From Cannabis sativa (taxonomy: Eukaryota; Streptophyta; Magnoliopsida; Rosales; Cannabaceae), in contig NC_083605.1 of NCBI RefSeq assembly GCF_029168945.1, positions 22,457,280 to 22,521,279 of the forward strand: DNA of 64,000 nt, given 5' to 3'. The notes beneath the pieces are model-generated. The model was not told the origin of the DNA. It did no database searches and saw nothing but the letters and a program-made list of their open reading frames with translations. Below, piece after piece: positions 11,904-24,912 of the stretch (its first letter is position 1; the number at the start of each line of letters is the position of its first letter). A program made the position numbers and the translations under genes.

Positions 11904-13813
11904 TGTTGGGTTTTATGCCCTAAATAAAACTCATTTCAATATAATCAGATTTACTTATTAATATAGATCAGAAATAACATTTAATGTTGCATGGTTCACA
12001 TGATTTATTTCATGATTATATGTACATAATGTATAAATTCATCTGAAACCCTTTTCACATACTTGATCCTGTTTATTGTGCCGTCAACACATTGGAAAGT
12101 AAACATGACTATGTGAATAAAGTTTCCTAGATTTATCAGACATAGGGTTTTACTGATATGATAATCTACAACAGAGTTTACTTGCATTTGGAGAAATGCT
12201 ATGTTCTTTCCAGAGTATTGGTTAAAGTAAAGCTCAGGTTGGATGCATGGAGTATGCATCGGAAGGGACCGATATTGAACTTTGACTTAGATTTATTAAA
12301 CTTACCGTAATATCTATTCAAGTCAATATCACCTAGTTGATCCTAGATCAAATGATCTTAATCCTGATATGATTAGGCTCAATCTCGAGAGGCTATTCGT
12401 GTTCTTTGATTTGTTAGTTAAGCCTACTTTTAGGTCAGGGTGATACGTACATTTTGGGAACACGGTAGTGCAATTGAGTGGGAGCGCTAGCATAAACATG
12501 GAATCTATAGCTTCTATCTGGCGAATAGTAAGCAAAGGATGATCTCCTTCGAGCTTGACCAAACGAACATAAATGGTGGAGTACTCATTTCACATAAGCT
12601 GAAATATCATTTATACGGGGTCAAGTGTTTTAAGGAATAAATACATTGTAGGGTGTAACGGTAATTTAATCCCTTTACAGTGTAGATCATTCATATAGAG
12701 GATCATTGATCACATTAGGATTATAACAATGGATAACTAATGATGTGTCTATATGGTGGAACATATAGAGCATTCTATATACTGAGAGTGCAATTCTAAG
12801 TTCTATGCGTGGATTCAACGAAGAATTAATAAGTTAGTGAATTTTAGTGCTGAATTCTTGATCTACTTATTGGAAGCTCGGTTATATAGACCCATGGTCC
12901 CCCCACTAGTTGAGATAATATTGCTTGTAAGACTCATGTAATTGGTTTTGATTAATCAATTATAATTCTCAAATTAGACTATGTCTATTTGTGAATTTTT
13001 CACTAAGTAAGGGCAAAATTGTAAAGAAAGAGTTTATAGGGGCATATTTGTTAATTATGATACTTTGTATGGTTCAATTACTAAATATGATAAATGACAA
13101 TATTATTTAATAATTATTTATAGTTATTAAATAGTTAGAATTGGCATTTAAATGGTTGAATTAGGAAATTGGCATTTTTGAGAAAATCAGATACAAAAGG
13201 TGTTTTTTTTTGAAGGAGATACAAAAGGTGTTAAAATTGCAAAATTGCAAAAAGCAAGGCCCAATCCACTAAGTGTATGGCCGGCCACCTATTGTAGGTA
13301 TTTTAAGTTGATTTTTTTTTATTATTTTAATGCCATATAATTCAAAACTAACCCTAGTGGAATGCTATAAATAGATAGTGAAGGCTTCAGGAAAAACAGA
13401 CTTTCTGATTCAGAAAAAACTGAGCCTTCTCTCTCCCTATCTTTGGCTACCCTTCTCTTTCTTCTTCCCTCTTCAATTTCGAAAATCTTAGTGTGAGAGT
13501 AGTGCCCACACACAGCAAGTGATACCTCAATCATAGTGAGGAAGATCGTGAAGAAAGATCATCAGCAAAGGAGTTTCAGCATCAAAGATTCAGAGAAAGA
13601 GATCCAGGTTCAGATATTGATAATGCTCTGCTACAGAAAGGAATCAAGGGCTAGATATCTGAACGGAAGGAGTCATTTAATTCCGCTGCACCCAATGTAA
13701 GGTTTCCTAAACTTTATATGTGTTTATTTCATCGTTTTAGAAAGTTCATATTTAGGGTGTTAATCAACATACTTGTGAGTAGATCTAAGGTCCTGGTAAA
13801 ATAATTTCCAACA
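11904..13813 (+). repeat. 5' LTR of copia copy C
   Basis: 1910-bp LTR from TGTTGGGTTTTATGCCC to TTTCCAACA. A TATA box TATAAATA at 13366-13373 places the likely transcription start at about 13400, leaving ~410 bases of R-U5. The frames 12005-12259, 12329-12562 and 13322-13534 on the minus strand recur identically in the other LTR only because the DNA is repeated. They start in no gene context and match nothing I recognise, so they are not called as genes. Confidence 0.93.
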
Positions 13814-13815
13814 AC

Positions 13816-13828
13816 TGGCCTCAGAGCC
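13816..13828 (+). other. Primer binding site of copia copy C
   Basis: TGGCCTCAGAGCC begins two bases after the LTR. It is a near match to TGGTATCAGAGCC, the usual plant copia site complementary to the 3' end of initiator tRNA-Met. Two bases (CC for TA) differ. Confidence 0.85.
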
Positions 13829-16800
13829 ATGGTAATTGATTTACTTACAAGAAATTTGGACTTTAAAACGATTGTTTGTTTGTTTTTGGATAGTATCATG
13901 TTGTATTGAGTGTTTGTAAATTTTCGTGAAAAATAATTACAATTCTGTTTCTGGAATTATTTTTATTGATAGTATGGAAAAATTAAGCAAGTTAGCCTTT
14001 TACAGAACTCAATTTCAATTTTATTTTAATTAGTTATGATTTTTTGAAGATTCAAAAAAATCGGAGTTGTGCTGAAATTTTCCTGCGATCGCGAAAACTG
14101 TCCGTACAGCTCACAATTTTTTTTCGTTTTTCTTCGTTTTTTCATGCTTTTTCATGGAATTAACTTCCGATTTTTTGTGTAGTTCTATATTTATACTACT
14201 ACTATTCCTAATTCAATTATAATTATCATTTTGAATTAATTTAATATTTTTTAAATTTAATTCAAGATATTAGTGTAATTTGAATTTGAATAGAATTAGT
14301 ATCTATCTTCTTGCTTAAAAATCTATCTTATTTTTAAATTTGATTATATCTTATCTTATTTTTAAATTTAAGGTCAGATTTTATATATATTTTTTAAATT
14401 AAATCTTTTTTAAATATTTTGACCTTATTTAAATTTAAAATAAGATAATTATAATCATGTAATTTTAAATAGATGTAAGATATTTTGCTAACTTTTAAAT
14501 TTTGTTATTTTATTTATTTAAATTAAATTAAAAATCTGAAAAAGATATTTAACTGTCTTTTCTAATTTTTATTTAATTTTTATTTATAAAATAACATTTA
14601 AATTTTAAAAGTAGTTAGCAAATTTTGAAATGATATTTAGGTTGGTTGAAACCTAATTTTTCAAAATTGTAGGTTTAATTTTAAATTTAAATTTTTTTAA
14701 AATTTTGAAATGAGTATGTGTTTTAGCTTGTTTGTAAGTTTTTAAAACCTATTATTGCTTGATTGCAAATAGTCATGGTTAACTTGTTGACAGATCCAAT
14801 GATCTGATTTTAACTCATGGCTCCCTTGGTCAAGATAATAATTTGTAACAGGTATATTTACAATCTTCTTTCATCTGTGTATGACCTAGCAACATGATAG
14901 GACCCATCCAAAGTGTGCCTGTGTGAGTCTATGTGTTTAATTTTATTATAGATGCATATAGGTTGTTGTTGCTAAAATAAATTATCATAGTTCTTGATAG
15001 AATTTATTTAGGCCCATTTAGTTTTTGGGTCTATTCAATTAATAACAGTTGTTCATTTTAAGGTTAAATTCCTCTCTTTTGGGCCTTGTGTGAGAGTTGG
15101 GAGCCATAGTAGTGGGTACAACATACTGAACCCAGCACCCCCTCACATGAACCACCCCAATTGTGAAGGCCCATTTGCCTGATTTGAACAACTGTACTAG
15201 GTTAATTACACTAGTTTAACCTAATAAAATTGATTAGCAACATAATTAATTTCATTTATTTTGAAATTAATTTAAGAAAATTATAGTTTAAAGAATTCTT
15301 TATTCTAAGCTAAACTATATGTATTTTCTTGTATTTAATTAAATATAGAATTATAACCATCTAGATTCTTTCTAGAACTTAATTTAAATTTTTCATTAAA
15401 TATTCTTATTTAAGTTGATATTTAGTTATCTACAACTAACCAACTTAAATCTAAATATCTTTTGAATTTCAAATTTCAAAATTAAGTTGAGGAATTTTAG
15501 GCATTGGTTATTAAGATTCTTTAGATATTTTTTAAGTTAATATCTTTTCGAATATTAACTTAAAATAGAATATTTTAGATATTTTTTAAGTTGATATCTT
15601 TTCGAATATTAACTTAAAATGGAATATTTTCAAATTAAGTGGTTACAACTTAATTTTTGATATTTAATTAAATTTAAATTTGAAAAATATTTAAGTTCTA
15701 GATTTTTTCTAATACAACTTAAATTAGATATTTTTTTAAATTTTGTGGAAAAGATACTTAGTCAAATAAGATATTTTCTAGATAGTTATTTCTAGACTAC
15801 TTATTATTTCTAATATTAAATAGGAAAATATTATACATTGTGAAATTAATTATTTAAATAATTAATTTTGGTATAATTTATTTTTTCCTAGTATTAAACT
15901 AGAGATTAATAATTAAGCCTTCTCTACACTTAATTATTTATTTCTTCAATTTAATACATTTAATTAATTTGAAAAATTAAATATCAAAGTTGATTTTCAT
16001 CATGATACTTAAATATTTCTTTTTCATGACACTTAATTAAATAGAAAATTATTTTTAGTTGAAATTTATTTTTTCAACTAAATTTAAATAATTTTCAAAA
16101 TATATTTTTCTTTATTTTATTAATCAAATTTCGAAATTGCATTTCTTAAATGCTGGAATTTCGAATTTTATCTTGAAAAATAGATTAAGTTGTAAATTAA
16201 TTATTTATTTTAATTAATTTTTGAACCAACTTAAATCAATGATTTTTTCATTTATTGATTAATTTAAAATAAATTGAATTAAAATATATTATTAGAAATT
16301 GAATTAATTAGTCAAAGAAAAATCTAGATAGATGATATTTTTTGCTTGAAGTATTTTTGTAGTGTATTTAATTAAATAGAAAAATTAATATTTAAGTTGA
16401 TTTTCATCATCATACTTAAATATTTGAAATTTTTCTTGTATATTTAATTAAATAGGAAAATTATATTTTTTGTTGTAAATTAATTTTATTAATTTTGGGC
16501 CAACATTAAATTAGAATAATTTTTCCAGGATTAATTTTTTATTTTAACATGCATTTTCGAAAATTGTATTCTTAAATACTTTAATTTTTCGAAATGCAAT
16601 ATATATTTATAGAAAATTAAATTTAGTTGTAAATTAATTTATATTAATTTTATAACAACTTAAATTGAATATTTTTCTAAATATTTATTGGAAATTATTA
16701 CTAAGATGGAAGAAATACATTTTATTTTCATATCCATCTAAGTAAAATTTATATATATTAAATTAAAATTTATATTTAGAATTTTTCATTCTAAATTGGA

Positions 16801-17060
16801 AATTTTAAATAAATATATATTTAAAATAAATAGATTAAATAAAGAGAATCAAAGAAAATACAACTCACTTTAAATAATGAGCTTGATTATTATTAAGATA
16901 TTCGATCTCCATTGTGGGTTTTACACCGCGTGTGTTTTAGTGAGTAATCCTCCCTAATGGAGGAACGTTCATTAGCAATTTCGCACCGTTTAACCTCGCA
17001 TGATAAGTAGTTTGTAAGTGTTTAGTATGGTATGGATCACCCTAATGGTGGCGACCATAC
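13829..17060 (+). other. Non-coding internal AT-rich region shared by copies B and C
   Basis: About 3.2 kb of leader-like sequence with many TTTAAATTT-type runs. It aligns with 1-3108 of the window, including 'cccagcaccccctcacatg' (15132 onward) and 'gagtaatcctccctaatgg' (16942 onward). No frames or domains are visible. Conservation of a long non-coding block between copies of different age suggests it belongs to the mobile unit itself, rather than being random decay. Confidence 0.6.
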
Positions 17061-20032
17061 TTGACTTGCAAATTATGAAACAATGGTGGAAGCTCATAAG
17101 ATAGAACTGCCTTGACTCTCGCCTAAACGGGACAACGCTGAATTCCAATCTTGATCGAATAAAAGGTTGCTAGAATGTTTAACATTTTAGACGAGCTGAC
17201 AACTCTATTCAATGAATGGTAGCTTTGACTCTCGCCTAAACTGGACACTGATATCAGTTTGTTGAAAAACCTTGGAAATTATTTAGGATTGTAAGTTTTA
17301 GTATTTTCACTTGTCATTCCTACTTGCTATATGTTTATAATTTCTGAATTGTGTATGAATTTATATTGAACCATGTTATTTTCTGTTATTAAGTTGTACT
17401 TTAATTTCGAATCTTCATTGTTGGTCTAACTTGGCTTGTTTATCTAATGAGATAAATCCCTAGTGGATTTTCACCATTAGACATACATAATAGTGTTAGA
17501 TCTCGAAAGATAAATATTGTATATGCGACAACTAGCTGTTCATCAATTGATGACACCTTAGACTAGTATTTTTACGATATGAAACAAGAAGATTGTATAA
17601 ATAAGATTACTTTGACTTTCGCTAATCAAAGCATCGTTGGATTCTTATTTTAAACGAAATTATCCTAATTCCTCTTAGCTTATTCATTGCGAATTAGCTT
17701 TAAAAACATATCATTGGATGAATGGTCTATAAATCATTTCATGTCATTTTATATGACGCATATGATTATAATCCCGAAATTCTATTCCCAATTGATATAA
17801 ATCCTCAATCTTAGAAATCTTCTCCTTGTATGGGCAAATCTGACTTAGAGTTTGTATTAGTAGTGGTGGTCCAAGAAATAATTACTCATTATATTTGGTT
17901 GAATTTAAGTCTTTGACTTTAATTTTAGAATCCAAACAGAAATTTTCTTATATTTCTAATTCCAGATACAATACAGTTACACTTTCTCAAGTGTTTAATA
18001 TCCATCTTTTATTAATGGATTCAAACTGTATGGAATATGAGTTAGGTATTCTGTGACCAGGATCCACTTGCACTATTCTAAGAATTCTTTTATAAACCTA
18101 AGTCATCAAAAGACACTACCATATTTTTTTTAACCTATGGCATTTGTATCTTGTTCATAGTGGATTTGACAAGATCAATCTCTGCAAAGAGTTAATATGC
18201 CTATATCCACTGAAAGTAGTTCATCTCATTCGCAGATGGATGTACATTCAGGGGTGGATATGAGTTTTTTCGTTGTATTCTTAAAACGATAACTCTAGAT
18301 TATACCTTATGCAAAGAAATTTGAAATGTTTAAAAATTTCATTAATTTCTAGCAATGGTTAATACCATTAAGGTAAGTGGTTAAAGATCTTGCGAACTAA
18401 TAGGGGTGGAGAAATAGTTAGTAGATATGCAGTTCAAAGATCATTAAATTGATTTTTGAATTATATCCAAACTTACCTCCCCAGAAATTTTGAGTTGCAT
18501 GTTGATGATTAGTTACTAGTCGTTGCCTAATTTCTTCTATGGTAATACAATTTCAGAATGATGTAATGGTTGGCTACTTAATGTAAATCATTACTAGATT
18601 CATGGATGACCTAATCAAAATCTTAAGAAAAGCTAGAAATGTTAACCATGGTTTCTTAGCTATTCTAAGTGATTAGGGGTGGACCATCCCATTGTCAATA
18701 GATAAGAAAGTGTTTGTTCAAACAAATACTACTTTTCTAAGATAATGACTAAGTCTGAAAACAAGTAGCAAATAAAGGAGATATTTTTCTTGATTCCAAA
18801 AGTGTTCTATCATCTTATATAACATATGATGATCCCACTGCCTCTGTTGTCATGTCACAACCAAAGAGGTTAATACCATTTTCTTAGACATAATTCACGG
18901 TACCTTGTCGTAGTGGGAGAGTTTCTAGGAACTCACCTTCTTATGACTTGGGAGACACTAGTGATTATAATCCATTGTGAGTTTAAACAAGTAATGGATT
19001 GTCAAGATAAGAAACTAAGATGAAAGCCAAAAGAACTATGGTTTAATCCAGTCACTTGGAATACCCTAAAGTTTTCTATTACAAGGACATAAAATTAAAT
19101 TTTCGTTTATAAGTCCATTCAATGGACTTAACAAAACTTCTTGTTCCTAGTATTATAGGTTTGAGTTTATCTAAACCTATGGCTTGTGGTATACCTGGTA
19201 ATTTCTTACTCTAATGCAAGCAACTTATTTTAGTAAGATGCTGAAGCATTTTCTTTCTAATGGCAATCTATAGAAGCTTCACAACTTCTTAGGTATAGAT
19301 TTTATTTATCTAAAGAAAAGTCTTAACTATTCCAGAAAAGATAAAGCCATGAAAGAATTTCTTATATCAACAGTGAGAGGTCTTAGATATGCTTTTGCAT
19401 GCCCTAGACCAGACACCTGCTGTTGAGTGGGAGTAATAAGTAGGTATCAGATTAATCCAGGAGAAGAACATTGGAAGACAATCAAGTAAATCCTAAGATT
19501 AAGAAGAGGAACTATATGTTAGTCTATAAGGGTGTGTTTAGAACTCTTAGACTACACCATATCAGATTTCGAAATTTGCCTTTGTGCTAGTAAATCTTTC
19601 TGATAAGATGGTGGTTACTCTGGGGGTGAAATAGTGATTTTGGAGAAGTGTAAAAACCTATCTGAAGTCTCTAGGTCTACCAGGATGGGACTGAATATTA
19701 AGGTTGCAGGAAAGGTACTTATTCAGTCTAAGGAAAGTTCTATACATCTTTAGCACCATTCCAAATTGCCTTAAACTACTAGTGTTAATTTCTTGATTAA
19801 CCAAAAGTAGTTGCCAAAGATATAGAATCCAGTATCCCAAGAGAGTAGACATATAGAGAGAAATTTCACATTATCAATGATTTTGTGATTAAGGAAGAGT
19901 AATGGTGGAGAAAAGGTTGTGGTTAATTCAACCTTTCAGATCCTGTTACGAGGAGTTTACTACTACTACACTTGATTTGTATATCAAGGTGTTGAGATTA
20001 TTTGAAACGCACTTTTTGTTTTATATTAGTGC
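17061..20032 (+). pseudogene. Eroded copia gag-pol remnant inside copy C
   Basis: Translation in changing frames gives scattered copia-like phrases. The clearest is at 19380-19530: GLRYA, then SRYQINPGEEHWKTIK, the usual text of copia RNase H after the RT. Later come TLGV…FWRSVK at about 19615-19650 and traces of the terminal domain to about 19900. Upstream, 17.2-19.3 kb holds only weak traces. Each phrase is separated by stops and shifts, so no protein can be made. I am confident of the RNase H trace and unsure of the rest. Confidence 0.6.
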
Positions 20033-20043
20033 AAGTGGGAGTT
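20033..20043 (+). other. Polypurine tract of copia copy C
   Basis: AAGTGGGAGTT directly precedes the 3' LTR start (TGTTGGG at 20044). The CAAGTGGGAG motif is the standard plant copia plus-strand primer and also occurs at the end of the window before another copia LTR. Confidence 0.85.
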
Positions 20044-21952
20044 TGTTGGGTTTTATGCCCTAAATAAAACTCATTTCAATATAATCAGATTTACTTATTA
20101 ATATAGATCAGAAATAACATTTAATGTTGTATGGTTCACATGATTTATTTCATGATTATATGTACATAATGTATAAATTCATCTGAAACCCTTTTCACAT
20201 ACTTGATCTTGTTTATTGTGCCGTCAACACATTGGAAAGTAAACATGACTATGTGAATAAAGTTTCCTAGATTTATCAGACATAGGGTTTTACTGATATG
20301 ATAATCTACAACAGAGTTTACTTGCATTTGGAGAAATGCTATGTTCTTTCCAGAGCATTGGTTAAAGTAAAGCTCAGGTTGGATGCATGGAGTATGCATC
20401 GGAAGGGACCGATATTGAACTTTGACTTAGATTTATTAAACTTACCGTAATATCTATTCAAGTCAATATCACCTAGTTGATCCTAGATCAAATGATCTTA
20501 ATCCTGATATGATTAGGCTCAATCTCGAGAGGCTATTCGTGTTCTTTGATTTGTTAGTTAAGCCTACTTTTAGGTCAGGGTGATACATAAATTTTGGGAA
20601 CACGGTAGTGCAATTGAGTGGGAGCGCTAGCATAAACATGGAATCTATAGCTTCTATCTGGCGAATAGTAAGCAAAGGATGATCTCCTTCGAGCTTGACC
20701 AAACGAACATAAATGGTGGAGTACTCATTTCACATAAGCTGAAATATCATTTATACGGGGTCAAGTGTTTTAAGGAATAAATACATTGTAGGGTGTAACG
20801 GTAATTTAATCCCTTTACAGTGTAGATCATTCATATAGAGGATCATTGATCACATTAGGATTATAACAATGGATAACTAATGATGTGTCTATATGGTGGA
20901 ACATATAGAGCATTCTATATACTGAGAGTGCAATTCTAAGTTCTATGCGTGGATTCAACGAAGAATTAATAAGTTTGTGAATTTTAGTGCTAAATTCTTG
21001 ATCTACTTATTGGAAGCTCGGTTATATAGACCCATGGTCCCCCCACTAGTTGAGATAATATTGCTTGTAAGACTCATGTAATTGGTTTTGATTAATCAAT
21101 TATAATTCTCAAATTAGACTATGTCTATTTGTGAATTTTTCACTAAGTAAGGGCGAAATTGTAAAGAAAGAGTTTATAGGGGCATATTTGTTAATTATGA
21201 TACTTTGTATGGTTCAATTAATAAATATGATAAATGACAATATTATTTAATAATTATTTATAGTTATTAAATAGTTAGAATTGGCATTTAAATGGTTGAA
21301 TTAGGAAATTGGCATTTTTGAGAAAATCAGATACAAAAGGTGTTTTTTTTTTGAAGGAGATACAAAAGGTGTTAAAATTGCAAAATTGCAAAAAGCAAGG
21401 CCCAATCCACTAAGTGTATGGCCGGCCACCTATTGTTGGTATTTTAAGTTGATTTTTTCATTATTTTAATGCCATATAATTCAAAACTAACCCTAGTGGA
21501 ATGCTATAAATAGATAGTGAAGGCTTCAGGAAAAACAGACTTTCTGATTCAGAAAAAACTGAGCCTTCTCTCTCCCTATCTTTGGCTACCCTTCTCTTTC
21601 TTCTTCCCTCTTCAATTTCGAAAATCTTAGTGTGAGAGTAGTGCCTACACACAGCAAGTGATACCTCAATCATAGTGAGGAAGATCGTGAAGAAAGATCA
21701 TCAGCAAAGGAGTTTCAGCATCAAAGATTCAGAGAAAGAGATCCAGGTTCAGATATTGATAATGCTCTGCTACAGAAAGGAATCAAGGGCTAGATATCTG
21801 AACGGAATGAGTCATTTAATTCCGCTGCACCCAATGTAAGGTTTCCTAAACTTTATATGTGTTTATTTCATCGTTTTAGAAAGTTCATATTTAGGGTGTT
21901 AATCAACATACTTGTGAGTAGATCTAAAATCCTGGTAAAATAATTTCCAACA
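20044..21952 (+). repeat. 3' LTR of copia copy C
   Basis: 1909-bp LTR almost identical to 11904-13813, with TG...CA ends and TATAAATA at 21505-21512. Differences seen by eye include the pairs TGTTGC/TGTTGT (near the start), GTACGTACATTTT/ATACATAAATTTT, GTGCCCAC/GTGCCTAC and TAAGGTCC/TAAAATCC. It is followed by the second AAAAC. Confidence 0.93.
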
Positions 21953-21957
21953 AAAAC

Positions 21958-22170
21958 ATCCAGATTTTTTTTGAGAAAAGTGACGAGCTTTTCTTGCTGT
22001 TGAAAAGTTAGTTTAGAGCCAATTTTCAAAACTTTTTTATCATCTATGGGATCAATGGGTACTTCAATAGTGTCTTCTGCGGCTTGGGCGGTGGTAGTGT
22101 AATCGAGGACCCTAGGATCCAAGTCTGGTTCGTCTTTATGCGGTATTTCTTCTATTCTGAACAGCTCCTG
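21958..22170 (-). pseudogene. Gypsy pol: RT N-terminal segment
   Basis: Minus-strand frame 22122 down to the insertion point. It covers the linker after protease (EVPIDPIDDKKVLKIGSKL) and the start of the RT region (FQQQEKLVTFLKKNLDVF), ending exactly at the copia target duplication. The rest of RT is at 10981-11898. The join of the two parts across the insertion gives the expected order of RT text. Confidence 0.82.
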
Positions 22171-22755
22171 TCAAGGGGGTGGTGCTTCTAGCAAGTAAAT
22201 AACGTTGACTGACTTCTTCTCTGCGAGCTTTAATGCTGCATTGTAACATTCTCGTGAATCCGATTGGACTCCTCGCACAGATCCTACTCCAGCGGGAGTA
22301 GGGAACTTCATGGTGATATTATAAATGGACGTCACAATCTTCATCTCTTTTAGGATAGGACGACCAATCACAGCATTGTATGCCGAGTGTTGGTCGATAA
22401 TCGCACAGTCATCCATCGACTTGTCCACCACGGGTGCGGTTCCCAAAGGAATCGGGAGTTTGATCATTCCCTTCAACGCAATGGTGTCTCTAGTAAAGTC
22501 ATAGATACTCGACACGATGGGTCGCAGATCCTTCTCCTGTAGTCCCATCTGCTTAAAGGCCTGAAAGTTCAAGAGATTCACGGAACTCCCATTGTCCACA
22601 AGTATGCGGTGAACATTATCTCCTCCAATATTAGCGACGATGACTAGTGCGTCGGAATGTGAGTGGTGGACCCATCTGGCATCGATTTCCATAAATGTGA
22701 TATCATCACATTCCTTTTTGAACTGTTTTGCTGGCCGCTCACTCAGATTGTTCAC
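22171..22755 (-). pseudogene. Gypsy pol: aspartic protease domain
   Basis: A 194-residue open frame. The active-site segment is HRILVDNGSSVNLL at about residues 50-63. Tat-type elements use DNGSS where most retroelements have DTGSS, so this is a lineage feature and not a lesion. A second conserved part is YNAVIGRPIL (residues about 126-135), the usual flap-end Gly-Arg motif. It is continuous upstream with gag and downstream with the RT linker, separated from both by stops. Confidence 0.85.
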
Positions 22756-24855
22756 GTTGGTGAGCGGCTTCTCTTTGACTTCTTTGGCATATTGTTCCTG
22801 TGATTTCCTGGAATCTTTTGCAATGTGGGGTCTGCCAATAATGGTCAGTATATTGCGAGGAGTTCTTGAACCACTCGCATTGTGATTTTTTTCTTCGTCA
22901 TCCGCTCGGGGATGACTTTCCTCATTCTTCTTATATTTGTTGAACTTTCCCCGCCTGATTAACTCTTCAATTTTCGTCCTGCAAAAATCAACATTCTAGA
23001 GTAGCGTGACCAATATCCTTATGGTACTTACAGAATTTTTTCGGGTCTCTCTTGTCGCGGTTTGCCCTGATTGGGGGAGGCTTTTTGAAGACTTTGTTCT
23101 TCTCTTCGATGGCATAGATATGGTCTCGAGGGACTGCCAACTCTGTATAATTCAAAAAGCGTGGACCACCCTTCCTCTTGGGAGACGGCTCCTTCTTTAA
23201 AGGGGATTTGGCCAGCTTCGGACTTCGCTGTCTTTGCAGACTGCATCTTCTGGGAGTCCTTCCCCTAGAATTTTTCCCTCTAGGACTGCGGGATCGTGAC
23301 CGCAGCACTAGTGACTTGCATTAATCCTTGCTTTTCTCTAATTCAGCCAAAGAATTTTTAATCCTCTTATGCGGCTCCGCCATGGTAAAAAACTCGACTA
23401 GTGACTCAGGTCTTCAAGCTTGCAGTTCTTTCCAAAAATCAATTCTTGGCAGGACACCTGTTATCAACATACAAACTGGCGAAGACTCGGGGGCCTTCTC
23501 TACTTTCGTTACTTTAGCATTAAAACGCTTAAAGTAGTCTTGTAGAGACTCACCGGGTTCTTGCTTAATATTAGCCAGAGTGGTATAGGGTGGCCTATAG
23601 GTCATCGTGGCCTGGAAGTGTGTGAGAAAAAGGTCGACAAAGGTCTCCCATGTTGAGATGGATGTTTCAGGCAATTAACTGAACCAATCATGAGCATTGT
23701 CCTCCAGTGTTGCCGCGAGAATGCGGCAATTCGCAAGCTGGGGTACCTGGTCCACTTCCATAATAATATTAAAGTTTTCTAAATAATCTATGGGATTAGT
23801 GGTACCTTTATATTTTAGAGATTCAGACAATCGGAATCCCTTAGGCAACCGAGCTTGTCACACTTCCGCAGTGAATGGAGAAGTCCCATGCAGCTTGTAT
23901 ATGGGCTTTCTCTACTGCTCGATCATCTTTAAAGCTTCCAAAAGCATACCCTGATCGATACTTCCCGTCAAGGCAGTATTGCCCTGTGGCGTCGCAGGCG
24001 TCGTTATTACCGCAGTGATGTTTTATGGGATATCGACTTTAGTGGTCGCAGCTGGTGCAATAGACGAGTTGGTATTATTGTTTATGCCCTGATCGCCCAC
24101 TTGAGGATCACGAGGCTCTTCGATGTTCCGAGGCGTCCGGCAACGCGCCCTGAAAATAGCGTTAAGATGATCGCGAAGATCACCCTTATGGACCTGGTAT
24201 CGCCCCCCTCGCGGTGTTTCCACCGAACCTGATCTGGTGTATCTACTGGGAGTGTGACTATGCGAGGATGAAGAGCCAGACTCAATGTCGTTATCTTCGT
24301 CTCGCGGCTGGGATCTTCTGCGAGGATTACGTCACTCAGGGTCCTCCTCCGCTTGTGTCTCGTGGTTAACGTTCCTCGTGGACTGGTCCCTCGACATTGG
24401 TTAATTCAAATCTAGCCCTTCTTGATTTGTGCTCCGTTCCCTGTGACTACGGTTATTGAGACGTCTAGAATTCATTACCTGAGGGTTTCCGTGCGAGTAA
24501 TGGGCACTCGAGGAGGACGTCGAGCCCTATTTCGTCCGTCGACCTCAGCCTGCAAAGCACGTAGCTGATCTTGAATTGCGGTGTACTGATCAGTAGTTAA
24601 CTGAATGATGCCTTCGGACACCACTGCCGGTGTGATAGGCGGAAAATGTCCAGTTGTGGCTGCCAGTATAGACGTTTCCCCAACGTGAGGAGCAGCAGTT
24701 TCAGGGAATAAATTAAGAGGTGTCACATTGCCTCGTCCTACTCCGCCGTTGATAGTATCCACGGGAGGCACCCTGCCTCGTGACAGTGGGACGTTCATCA
24801 ACCCAATGTTGATGAATTCATTGTAAAGACCCTCGTTCGCTTGGTTTCTAGCCAT
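22756..24855 (-). pseudogene. Gypsy gag (nucleocapsid polyprotein), broken
   Basis: Starts at ATG 24855-24853 (MARNQANEGLYNEF), 37 bases after the primer site. The N-terminal frame runs to a stop at 24475. The central capsid-like region appears at about 23400-23900, with TWETFVDLFLTHF and ANIKQEPGESLQDYFKRF, the Retrotrans_gag (PF03732) signature. A basic Arg-Ser-rich stretch (SRSRSPRGKNSRGR) precedes a zinc knuckle CKYHKDIGHATLEC at about 22990-23030, where a Cys-His-His-Cys-like set can be read. At least six stops and shifts interrupt it (for example 24475, 24023, 23675, 23414, 22988). Confidence 0.82.
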
Positions 24856-24891
24856 TGTGATTTTCCTTCTAAAACAACAAAAAGTATTGTA

Positions 24892-24910
24892 CTTCCCACA
24901 GACGGCGCCA
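24892..24910 (-). other. Gypsy primer binding site
   Basis: On the minus strand TGGCGCCGTCTGTGGGAAG starts two bases inside the 5' LTR end. The TGGCGCC core is the common primer site of plant Ty3/gypsy elements; tRNA identity (Arg or Asp type) cannot be decided by eye. Confidence 0.75.
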
Positions 24911-24912
24911 AA

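Larger units (their letters stand above)
11904..21952 (+). mobile_element. 10.05-kb Ty1/copia-type element with young LTRs and no coding capacity (copy C)
   Basis: Complete element: 5' LTR 11904-13813, primer site 13816-13828, internal 13814-20043, polypurine tract about 20033-20043, 3' LTR 20044-21952, and a perfect target duplication AAAAC. The two LTRs differ at only about 15-20 positions over 1.91 kb (hand count, roughly 1%), so insertion is recent. The internal 6.2 kb has no frame longer than about 65 codons. Faint copia RNase H remnants at about 19370-19900 identify its origin. It therefore looks like a non-autonomous derivative moved by proteins made elsewhere, comparable in structure to LARD elements. 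It lies in gypsy RT in the opposite orientation. Confidence 0.9.
11899..21957. other. 5-bp target-site duplication of the copia-type insertion (AAAAC at both ends)
   Basis: The 5 bases AAAAC at 11899-11903 immediately precede the 5' LTR, and the same AAAAC at 21953-21957 immediately follows the 3' LTR. The feature spans both copies and the element between. On the minus strand the interrupted gypsy reading frame (…FLKKNLDVF) resumes across the element, which confirms the exact insertion point inside gypsy RT. Confidence 0.93.

Noticed and set aside
12005..13534. Minus-strand frames of 70-84 codons that recur at 20145-21673
   Set aside because: They are identical only because the two LTRs are identical. 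They have no known domain and no start context, so they are not genes.
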